From a virus, in the IMG/VR virus record IMGVR_UViG_3300031227_000028, positions 18,857 through 82,856 of that record: 64,000 nucleotides of DNA. One strand, given 5' to 3'. The notes beneath the pieces are model-generated. The model did no database searches. It was not told the DNA's origin and worked only from the letters and a program-made list of their open reading frames with translations. The stretch's first letter is position 1. Each line of letters begins with the position of its first letter. Below, piece after piece: positions 16,571-23,693 of this stretch. Made by a program: the position numbers and the translations under genes.

Positions 16571-16596
16571 TGATAGGAGACTGTTACTCCTAATCA
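16571..16596 (+). promoter_or_regulatory. Leader hairpin upstream of the queuosine-precursor transporter
   Basis: TGATAGGAG pairs with CTCCT(A)ATCA around the 7-base loop actgtta: nine base pairs with one bulged A. An A-rich segment (agaacaaaaaaaatacgg) and the GGAG ribosome site follow. A stem-loop plus A-rich tail ahead of a queuosine-salvage gene recalls preQ1-I riboswitches, but the loop does not visibly match that consensus, so only a structured leader is claimed. Confidence 0.45.
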
Positions 16597-16627
16597 AATA
16601 GAACAAAAAAAATACGGAGATATAAAA

Positions 16628-17278
16628 ATGATAAATGAAATAATAATAACTTACAAATTTTTTGGTAAGAGAGGCTTATTTGTATTCACAGGTATAGCAA
16701 TAATCTTAGCAAATATACAAGTTTTGAAAACAGTACAATTATTTGGAATGGTTGCAACATTAGGTAATGTTATATATGGATGTTCTTTTTTGATAACAGA
16801 TATATTATCTGAAAATCATGGGAAGAAAGATGCTAAGACAGCTGTTATAATAGGATTGTCTGCAGCAATAATATCAACTGTTATAATGTATATATGTACT
16901 TTATTCGTTCCACATTCAAGTGATTTCGCTAGTGGGGCTTTATCAACAATTTTTAGTGTTATGCCAAGAATAATGATTGCATCTTTAATAGCATATACAA
17001 TATCTAACTTTAATGATGTACATATATTCCATAAAATAAAAGCTAAAACAGGAGATAAACATCTTTGGATTAGAAATATTGGTTCAACATTTTCAAGTCA
17101 ATTATTAGATACAGTAATTTTTAGTGTAATAGCTTTCTGGGGAATGTTTAGTAGAGATATATTTATTCAAATAATGTTAACTACATATATTATGAAAATT
17201 GTAACAGCAGCTTTAGATACACCTTTCCTTTATCTTGCTAAATGGATGAAGAAAAATGGTCATGTGAGTGAGGAATAA
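16628..17278 (+). CDS. Queuosine precursor transporter (QPTR / YhhQ family)
   Basis: The gene encodes 216 residues with about six hydrophobic segments. Family hallmarks are GNVIYGCSFLITDILSENHG (TDI..E.G) near residues 47-66 and the late IRNIGSTFSSQLLDTVIF motif. YhhQ proteins import preQ0/preQ1-type 7-deazaguanines. It opens the operon that continues with two TGT/DpdA-like enzymes starting two bases after its stop, so its probable job is to supply the modified base from the environment or host. No biosynthetic gene (FolE, QueD, QueE, QueC) is seen in the window. Confidence 0.9.
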   Translation: MINEIIITYKFFGKRGLFVFTGIAIILANIQVLKTVQLFGMVATLGNVIYGCSFLITDILSENHGKKDAKTAVIIGLSAAIISTVIMYICTLFVPHSSDFASGALSTIFSVMPRIMIASLIAYTISNFNDVHIFHKIKAKTGDKHLWIRNIGSTFSSQLLDTVIFSVIAFWGMFSRDIFIQIMLTTYIMKIVTAALDTPFLYLAKWMKKNGHVSEE

Positions 17279-17279
17279 A

Positions 17280-18431
17280 ATGGATAGAAATTTTTTTGAA
17301 GAGAATAAATTAGTATATTTGCCAGCAACCCTTCCATCTGCTGAGTTATGTATAAATAATGATGAACCAACTGCAAAACAACCTCACTTTTGGAATAAAG
17401 AAACATCAATATGGTACTATCCAAATTTATTAATTAGTGCATATCATGCAGATAAAATTGAAGATATTAGAAAATTAATGGGAATAGATAAAGATGTAAA
17501 AATTCTTTATGATAGTGGAGGTTACCAAATGGTAACCTTAGGAGGAAATATTAATCCTAAAGATTTAATAGAATTACAATTAAAAAATTCTAATGCTGGC
17601 CTTATATTAGATAATCCTCCTTTTAAAATAGGATTAGGAAATTCACAGTTTGGTGAATCAATGAATGAAGATGAAATATCAATATGTCTTAATAAAACAA
17701 AAGAGAATGCTAAAATTGCAATGGCTAATAATATAGGACCAAATAAAATTAGATTATATGGTGTAGTGCAAGGAGAATCATGGGAACAAATTAATAGATG
17801 GTATGATTCAATGCATGAATTAGAAGAAGAATATGGAAAATTTGATGCCTGGGCAATGTCACCAAAACCATCAACAATAGCATTATATGGAATTTTATTA
17901 TTAGAAAGAAAAATTAAAACCCCAATACATTTTTTACAGGCTACAAGTAGAGAAGCAATATCCACTACCGCATATATTAGAAAATTATCAAAAAATTTGA
18001 TAACTATTGATAGTTCAAATTTTTCATCTGGTACAAGATATGGAAGAATAATAAATTATGAGCATTTAGGTATATTTGATATAGGCGAAGGAAAAAGAGA
18101 AAAAAATAAAAAAGGTTGGTTTTGTGATTGTCCTATTTGTAGAGAAAGAAAAATTGATATTGAAAATTTATCAACAACAGATTTAAAATATATAAATATT
18201 CATAATTTATATCAAATAGTTAAAATTGTAAAAGTTGCAGATTGGTTAGTTGATTATAGTGAAGTAATGTTTTTTAATTGGATTAAGAAATTTAAATCAT
18301 CATGCACTGGTGCAATTAAAATGTTACAATTTTATGATAAATATGGATTAGAAAGAACTAAATTAAATTACTCAGATATATTCACAGCAAATGATAATAT
18401 AGTAAATCAAAAAGGTTTATTTGATTTTTAA
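17280..18431 (+). CDS. TGT/DpdA-like 7-deazaguanine transglycosylase 1 with C-terminal PIP-box-like tail
   Basis: The gene encodes 383 residues; the start at 17280 follows GTGAGTGAGGAATAAA. Features of the tRNA-guanine transglycosylase fold are DSGGYQ (D78) as substrate-recognition acid, GVVQG at 161-165, the likely nucleophile D244 in TIDSSNFSSGTRYGR, and a zinc site C282, C284, C287, H308. No PUA domain is present. The chain ends NQKGLFDF: Q377, L380 and F383 fit the Q-x-x-L-x-x-F PCNA-binding pattern. Together with the QPTR gene upstream this suggests a DNA-modifying DpdA-type enzyme. A tRNA target cannot be excluded from sequence. Confidence 0.8.
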   Translation: MDRNFFEENKLVYLPATLPSAELCINNDEPTAKQPHFWNKETSIWYYPNLLISAYHADKIEDIRKLMGIDKDVKILYDSGGYQMVTLGGNINPKDLIELQLKNSNAGLILDNPPFKIGLGNSQFGESMNEDEISICLNKTKENAKIAMANNIGPNKIRLYGVVQGESWEQINRWYDSMHELEEEYGKFDAWAMSPKPSTIALYGILLLERKIKTPIHFLQATSREAISTTAYIRKLSKNLITIDSSNFSSGTRYGRIINYEHLGIFDIGEGKREKNKKGWFCDCPICRERKIDIENLSTTDLKYINIHNLYQIVKIVKVADWLVDYSEVMFFNWIKKFKSSCTGAIKMLQFYDKYGLERTKLNYSDIFTANDNIVNQKGLFDF

Positions 18432-18456
18432 ATTATATAGATTAGGAGAAAATAAA

Positions 18457-19602
18457 ATGAAAAGAACATTTTTTGAAAATAATAAATTAGTTTTTATCCC
18501 TGCAATTTTACCTAATAAAGATCTTTTTGGTAAAGAAACAGATAAATATTCTTTTTTTTCTGATAAGTCTTTATATTTTTATCCTAATGTTTTAATTAGT
18601 GCATATCACGGGAAACATTTAGATATTAGGAAAGAATTAGAATGTAATGATAATGTTATGATTTTAGGTGATTCAGGTGGATTTCAAGCAGTAACTTTAG
18701 GTGGCGATATAAACGCTAAAGAAGTTATTAAATGGCAAATGAATAATTGTAATGCTGGTTTAATACTTGATAAGCCTCCATATAAATTTGGTGGAACAGC
18801 GCAATTTGCAGGTACACCATCTAAAGAATTTTTTAATGAATGTTTAGAAAAAACAAAACAAAATGCTTTAATAGCTCTTGAACATAATAAAGGCGAAAAG
18901 AAAATTAGATTATATGGAGTAATTCAAGGCGAAACATGGGAACAAATGAAACAATGGTATGAAACAATATCATCAATTCAAACAAATGAGAAAAAATTTG
19001 ATGCATGGGCATTATCACCAAAACCATCAAATGATGTTTTTAAAATTGCAATGCTTGGTATTTTATGTTTAGAAAAAAAAATAGATACACCATTGCATAT
19101 ACTTCAAATTTCAAATCGTCCTGGAATAATAGTTGCTGCTTTAATAAGATTTTGTATTCAACAAACAGTAACTATAGATAGTTCTTCTCCTTCAAAAGCA
19201 TCACGTTTTGGGGAAATATATAATCCATATACATTTTTAGCAGAAATTAAAACCGGGCAAAGAAGACCAAAAGAAAAAATGAATGGATGGATGTGTGATT
19301 GCCCAATATGTCAAGCAACTAATATATCTTTTAATGATGTTGAAAATAAAAATTATGAAAATATTTTGGATTTACATAATTTATATCAAATAGTGCGTTT
19401 TGTAAAATATATGGATTGGGTAGTACAAGATAAAGAAATATTAATGAAAATGGTAAAAACTGTTTCAATTAATGCTTATAATGCAATTGAAATGATTTAT
19501 TATTATAAAGAATATGGATTAGAAAGAACTAAATTAAAATATCCAAATGTATTTGAATCAAATAATGATGCATCAAATCAAAAAGGATTATTTGAATTTT
19601 AA
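18457..19602 (+). CDS. TGT/DpdA-like 7-deazaguanine transglycosylase 2 with C-terminal PIP-box-like tail
   Basis: The gene encodes 381 residues from the ATG at 18457 behind TTAGGAGAAAATAAA; an earlier start would lie inside the previous gene. It is a full-length paralogue of the preceding enzyme: DSGGFQ (D72), GVIQG at 154-158, nucleophile D241 in TIDSSSPSKASRFG, zinc ligands C280, C282, C285, H307, and the shared YGLERTKL before the tail. It ends NQKGLFEF, again PIP-box-like. Both copies keep the catalytic residues, so this is not an obvious active/inactive pair; a heterodimer or two different substrates or sites are possible. Confidence 0.8.
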   Translation: MKRTFFENNKLVFIPAILPNKDLFGKETDKYSFFSDKSLYFYPNVLISAYHGKHLDIRKELECNDNVMILGDSGGFQAVTLGGDINAKEVIKWQMNNCNAGLILDKPPYKFGGTAQFAGTPSKEFFNECLEKTKQNALIALEHNKGEKKIRLYGVIQGETWEQMKQWYETISSIQTNEKKFDAWALSPKPSNDVFKIAMLGILCLEKKIDTPLHILQISNRPGIIVAALIRFCIQQTVTIDSSSPSKASRFGEIYNPYTFLAEIKTGQRRPKEKMNGWMCDCPICQATNISFNDVENKNYENILDLHNLYQIVRFVKYMDWVVQDKEILMKMVKTVSINAYNAIEMIYYYKEYGLERTKLKYPNVFESNNDASNQKGLFEF

Positions 19603-19611
19603 GGTAATAAA

Positions 19612-20085
19612 ATGGCTGTGAAACAAGAAACATATGATAAATGGATAGCTAAATATGGTCCAAATGCAAGAATTGGTTTAGATATTATAGGTAAATGTAA
19701 TTTATATCCTAAAGAATTAGGGAGAATATTTTTACCTACAATAACAGAGGCAATTAAAAAAAATAATTGTTATATAATTGATGATAGGAATTGGGTATTT
19801 TTTAATTATAATAAAAAATTAAATAAAATGAAACTTCAATATATATTATCAATGGACCATAAAGGAACTATTTTATTAAAACATCTTGAATCAATTTGTG
19901 CAGAAAGACATATTCCTATAATTTATTTAACTGTTGTTGCAGGAATGCCAGCAGTTGATTGGTATTATAAAAAAGGTTTTATAAAAGTTAAAGAAAGACA
20001 TTCAAGGAAGGGAACTTTATTGTTTGATGTTGAGAAGAAGTTTTTTAAAATAGGTTTAGAGAAATGGTATAAAAATGAAATATAA
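19612..20085 (+). CDS. GNAT-fold acyltransferase-like protein
   Basis: The gene encodes 157 residues. The C-terminal half has a GNAT-like pattern: CAERHIPIIYLTVVAGMPAV then WYYKKGFIKVKERHSRKGT, that is, a strand, a helix and the typical Y..GF.. ending. It lies nine bases after the second TGT-like gene and overlaps the start of the polymerase gene. GNAT-type enzymes include phage Mom, which modifies DNA bases, so a role in further decorating the modified base is possible but unproven. The C-terminus has IGLEKWY, loosely like the GLDKWF clamp-binding tails nearby. Confidence 0.55.
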   Translation: MAVKQETYDKWIAKYGPNARIGLDIIGKCNLYPKELGRIFLPTITEAIKKNNCYIIDDRNWVFFNYNKKLNKMKLQYILSMDHKGTILLKHLESICAERHIPIIYLTVVAGMPAVDWYYKKGFIKVKERHSRKGTLLFDVEKKFFKIGLEKWYKNEI

Positions 20086-22192
20086 ATCGCAAATAGACAA
20101 AATGATTAGTAATTGTTTGGTATATGATATAGAAACAAGCGCTAGTTATCCTGATGGTAAACCAATAAACATTAAAACAGATTTTAAAAATTATATTAAA
20201 TATGCAATAGTTAAATGGGTAGGTTTTTATTCTTATAAATATAATAAATATTATGAATATAATGCTATTATACAACTTGATGAAATTGACCAAATGTTTA
20301 AAGACCATAGACATATTATTGGTATAAATAATATAGAATTTGATACTCCTATTTGTATGAATAATAATATTATAAAACAATATCAACATAAACAAATAGA
20401 TTTACAGGTTATTCTTGGAAATAATTTATTACAAGGGCATAAAAATAGAGCAACATTTATGGGTGTAAATTTAAAAAAAATTATTATTAATGATAAAGAA
20501 TATGGACCTAATACTTTAATGAGTTTAGCTTATCATTTTAATTTACCAGTATTAAAAGGAGATATAGATTATAATATATTTTTTAAAAATCATTGGGATG
20601 AAAAAGAAACTAAAAATATTATTAAATATTTACATGGTGATATAGAAGTAACTAAATTATTATTTGATAAAGTAATTAATTTCTGGACTATATTTACAGA
20701 TTGGTTATATATTGAAGATGTAGAAAAATGGGCTTGGTTAAAAAGTAGTATTGCCAGTTTAACTTATCTTGCAGCATGTAAAGTTAAAAATGTTTTACCA
20801 ACATATGGAAGTATAGGAGAAACTGAAGATATGGGTGGAAGAGCAGTAATGCCTATTAAAGATGAAATATATAATGTTCATTATTTAGATGAAGCATCTA
20901 AATATCCACATATATTTGCTCAGTTTAATTTATTTAGTGAAGTAGATATATCAAGTTATACTAATGAACAAATTGAAAAAGCAATTGCAAATAATATAAT
21001 ATGGCATGGCAATGATAAATTTAAAGTTAAAGGATATTATTATATAAAAGAACAATCTATATTAGCTAAAGATGTATTAAATAAATTAAAAACAAGAATA
21101 GCTGTTAAGAAAATACTTAAAAAAGATAAAAATGGTAAATATATTAATATTGATGAACATAATTATATGAAAATAGAAATTGACCCATTGTTAAAAGATT
21201 TTATATTTGATAAACAATTATCTGATTATATTATAAATTCATTAAATGGATTACAATATGCTATTAAAATCTTTTTAAATTCATTATATGGTGCAGTTAG
21301 AAGTGGAATATTTGAACAAATACATACTCCTAATGCTGGATATGATTGTTGTTGGATTGGTCAACAAATTCATGAAAAAGTTGAAAAAGAATTTAAAGAC
21401 CGTGGATATGACACAGTAGGTGGATTTACAGATTCCTGGTTTATAGAAAAAAAAGAAGGAGATACTAGAGAATTAATGATTAAATATTGTAAAACTATAA
21501 TGAACAAATTAAAAGAATCATTTATTTTTCCTGCAGATACACATATAATTGATTATGAATGTTTTATGGATTATTTATTATATAATAAAGATAAGAAAAA
21601 TGAATATAAAAAAAATAATTATTGTTTCATATCTAATGGTAAAGTTAAAGTTGTAGGATTTCCTATAAAAAAAAGTAATTCATCTAAACTAGGAAATATA
21701 ATACTTAATAAATATATTATTCTAGAAGGATTAAAAAGAAATAATTTAAAATTTAAAAAGAAATATTTTGATAATATAATTGCAGAAGAATTAAAAAATG
21801 ATATTACTTTATCTGCTGTTGTTTTTAAATGTAATCCATCAATAACTTATAAAAAAATAAATCAATTACAAGCACAAGTAAGTCGAGCATATTTTGATGG
21901 TTTAGGTGGAGAAATAGCTATAATTAAAAATAAAAAATTTGGTAAAGTAGGAAAAACAAATAAATATTGTACTATAAAAGAAGCAATAGAAAATAATATA
22001 CAAGTTGAAGATTTAGATTTAACTAAATTATTTAATGAACTTAATCCATTTATTAGAAAAGAAAAAGATATGGATTTATTTAGTTTTGTTGGTGGTGATG
22101 ATAATTTATTTGATGAAAAAGTTGATGAAAAAGTTGATGAAAAAGTTGATGAAAAAGTTGAAACAAAAACGGGGCTAGATAAATGGTTTTGA
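20075..22192 (+). CDS. Family B DNA polymerase with proofreading exonuclease and PIP-like tail
   Basis: The gene encodes 705 residues, short for the family. Exonuclease motifs: DIE at 18-20, NNIEFD ending D90, and YLHGD (Y185, D189). Polymerase motifs: A, LDEASKYPHI (D272); the KTRIAVKK fingers helix near 339-346; B, KIFLNSLYG at 398-406; C, GGFTDSWF with D453. The usual first Asp of DTDS is replaced by F451; the second, metal-binding Asp is kept. A flexible linker of repeated VDEK (about 676-694) leads to the terminal GLDKWF, a clamp-binding tail. It should be the viral replicative polymerase. Confidence 0.9.
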   Translation: MKYKSQIDKMISNCLVYDIETSASYPDGKPINIKTDFKNYIKYAIVKWVGFYSYKYNKYYEYNAIIQLDEIDQMFKDHRHIIGINNIEFDTPICMNNNIIKQYQHKQIDLQVILGNNLLQGHKNRATFMGVNLKKIIINDKEYGPNTLMSLAYHFNLPVLKGDIDYNIFFKNHWDEKETKNIIKYLHGDIEVTKLLFDKVINFWTIFTDWLYIEDVEKWAWLKSSIASLTYLAACKVKNVLPTYGSIGETEDMGGRAVMPIKDEIYNVHYLDEASKYPHIFAQFNLFSEVDISSYTNEQIEKAIANNIIWHGNDKFKVKGYYYIKEQSILAKDVLNKLKTRIAVKKILKKDKNGKYINIDEHNYMKIEIDPLLKDFIFDKQLSDYIINSLNGLQYAIKIFLNSLYGAVRSGIFEQIHTPNAGYDCCWIGQQIHEKVEKEFKDRGYDTVGGFTDSWFIEKKEGDTRELMIKYCKTIMNKLKESFIFPADTHIIDYECFMDYLLYNKDKKNEYKKNNYCFISNGKVKVVGFPIKKSNSSKLGNIILNKYIILEGLKRNNLKFKKKYFDNIIAEELKNDITLSAVVFKCNPSITYKKINQLQAQVSRAYFDGLGGEIAIIKNKKFGKVGKTNKYCTIKEAIENNIQVEDLDLTKLFNELNPFIRKEKDMDLFSFVGGDDNLFDEKVDEKVDEKVDEKVETKTGLDKWF
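22108..22160 (+). repeat. In-frame 12-bp tandem repeat encoding VDEK
   Basis: The unit gatgaaaaagtt is repeated four to five times within the 3' end of the polymerase gene. It encodes a charged, flexible linker between the thumb and the terminal clamp-binding motif. Repeat number probably varies between related viruses. Confidence 0.8.
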
Positions 22193-22323
22193 ATTATTGT
22201 AGAAGATGTGGAAGAAAACTTAATAGCGATAAAGATTATGGGCCAGTATGTTTAAAAAAAGTTATATTTGAAAGAAGTTTAAATAAAGATTTACTTGTTG
22301 ATTTTGAGGTTGAAGATGTTTGA
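22183..22323 (+). CDS. DUF6011-like zinc-ribbon small protein
   Basis: The gene encodes 46 residues with CRRCGRKLNSDKDYGPVCLK near the start, a C-x2-C...C pattern like the small DUF6011-type ribbons common in phages. Its ATG overlaps the polymerase stop (ATGGTTTTGA) and its own stop overlaps the ATG of the next gene. Function unknown. Confidence 0.65.
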   Translation: MVLNYCRRCGRKLNSDKDYGPVCLKKVIFERSLNKDLLVDFEVEDV

Positions 22324-22822
22324 AGATTTAGAAGAACCAAAAATAAAAGCTATTAAGAAAAAACGTAAGAAACAAATATTAGAAGGATTATTTTCTCAAT
22401 CTATAAAAAAATATCCTAATTTATTAGGACATAAATTACATAATAACCCTTTAGCCCATCAAACTACTCATGCTGATTTTGAAGTATTAAATAAAAATGG
22501 TAATATTTATTTTGTTGAAGCAAAAGAATCTAAATTAAATGATAAAGGATATGGTTCATTTGCATTTAAAAGATTAACTCAAAGAAATTCTTTAATTTTT
22601 TATTCTAATTTTTCTAATTATACTTTTAGTTTTATACTGTTATTCTTTCGTTCTAACACTATGGAAAAATCAAGGTGTTTTGCTATACCTATAGAAAAAT
22701 GGTGCGAATTTGAGCAAGTAATAGGCAAGAAATCAGCTAATATACACGATATAAATGAAAATTTTGCTGATTATATATTAGAATACAGTAATAAACAGTT
22801 TAATCTAATGTTCTTATGTTAA
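22316..22822 (+). CDS. RecU-like PD-(D/E)XK nuclease (putative Holliday junction resolvase)
   Basis: The gene encodes 168 residues from the ATG at 22316 behind TTTGAGGTTGAAG. It has HADFEVL then YFVEAKES, the D...E-x-K nuclease core, followed by a conserved FKRLTQRN segment, as in RecU/Holliday junction resolvases. The basic N-terminus (KAIKKKRKKQILEG) would contact DNA. It probably resolves recombination or replication junctions before packaging. It is the last gene of the polymerase operon. Confidence 0.7.
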   Translation: MFEDLEEPKIKAIKKKRKKQILEGLFSQSIKKYPNLLGHKLHNNPLAHQTTHADFEVLNKNGNIYFVEAKESKLNDKGYGSFAFKRLTQRNSLIFYSNFSNYTFSFILLFFRSNTMEKSRCFAIPIEKWCEFEQVIGKKSANIHDINENFADYILEYSNKQFNLMFLC

Positions 22823-22826
22823 TATT

Positions 22827-22918
22827 CTATTATATGCTCTATTATCTAAACCTTTATATATGAATACTGGTTTATTATAATTATAATTATAATTATTAAA
22901 ATGATTGGAGATATAAAA
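22827..22918 (+). promoter_or_regulatory. Promoter-leader cassette, copy A
   Basis: The order is ttctattatatgctctatt, then atctaaacctttatatatg (BRE/TATA), then tactggtttattataatta with further attataatt repeats, then gattggagat before the ATG at 22919. It is nearly identical over about 65 bases to the cassette at 31020-31106 and shares its leader with 25445-25516. Confidence 0.75.
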
Positions 22919-23128
22919 ATGGATGAAAAAAAAATTATTGAAGGAATTAAATTTGAATTAAATTTAAAAAATAATGAATTTGAAGCACGTTATGTTGGAA
23001 CAATTACAAGATATAATATAACAGAAAAAAATAATTTTAATTCTTTTATAGATGAACATTTAATTCTTGAAGCATCAAAAAATATGGCTAAAAAATTATA
23101 TATAAAATTATATAAAAAGGTAGAATAA
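22919..23128 (+). CDS. Hypothetical protein
   Basis: The gene encodes 69 residues from the ATG at 22919, chosen because GATTGGAGAT lies just upstream; an ATG at 22901 would absorb the ribosome site. Lysine-rich, mixed fold, not recognised. Confidence 0.6.
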   Translation: MDEKKIIEGIKFELNLKNNEFEARYVGTITRYNITEKNNFNSFIDEHLILEASKNMAKKLYIKLYKKVE

Positions 23129-23129
23129 A

Positions 23130-23453
23130 ATGAATAAAAAAACAGCAATTGCACAAGATTTAATTTTTTCAGGAGTATATAATACATTTGCAGAAGATAC
23201 TAAAGCTAAAAAAAAAGATTTTAAAGGTTATAGAAATGTTATGGTTAATCATGAAAGTGGTTATAGTTTATATGTTGAAAAACAATATTTTATTGACCAA
23301 GAAATTAAAGATTTAAAAAATAGAGTAAGTAGATATGAACAAAGAGCAATTGATTTAGTTAATAAATATGAAACAGATAGAAAAATTATGTTAGAAAAAA
23401 ATCAAAATGATAAAAATAGAATATTAGAATTACAATCAGGAGATAAAAAATGA
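23130..23453 (+). CDS. Hypothetical protein with C-terminal coiled coil
   Basis: The gene encodes 107 residues. The N-terminal 45 look globular (AIAQDLIFSGVYNTFAEDT); from about residue 50 the chain is a charged coiled coil. It overlaps the next gene by ATGA. Not recognised. Confidence 0.6.
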   Translation: MNKKTAIAQDLIFSGVYNTFAEDTKAKKKDFKGYRNVMVNHESGYSLYVEKQYFIDQEIKDLKNRVSRYEQRAIDLVNKYETDRKIMLEKNQNDKNRILELQSGDKK

Positions 23454-23692
23454 GTGAAAAAAAAATTTCGAAAATAATAGATATTGATAATCAAATAATG
23501 AATAAATATGATTTATGTTCAGGTGTAGATATGCTTAAACATAAAGATGAATTTATTAAAGCATTAAAAAATGCTAATATAGAAAATATTACACAAAAAG
23601 ATTATAATAAATTAGAAGATATGAATTATCATACACCTTTAGAAATAATTATTGAAGCAGGAATGTTTAAACAAAATAATCAGGTAAATTAA
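23450..23692 (+). CDS. Hypothetical protein
   Basis: The gene encodes 80 residues, helical and lysine-rich. It is coupled to the upstream gene by a four-base overlap and ends one base before the ligase ATG. Not recognised. Confidence 0.55.
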   Translation: MSEKKISKIIDIDNQIMNKYDLCSGVDMLKHKDEFIKALKNANIENITQKDYNKLEDMNYHTPLEIIIEAGMFKQNNQVN

Positions 23693-23693
23693 A

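Noticed and set aside
16571-16620. preQ1-I riboswitch
   Set aside because: Stem-loop and A-rich tail are present, but the loop and tail do not visibly match the consensus; kept only as a structured leader.
17522-17965. Minus-strand ORF inside the first TGT gene
   Set aside because: Shadow of the coding strand; no ribosome site and the plus-strand frame has clear catalytic motifs.
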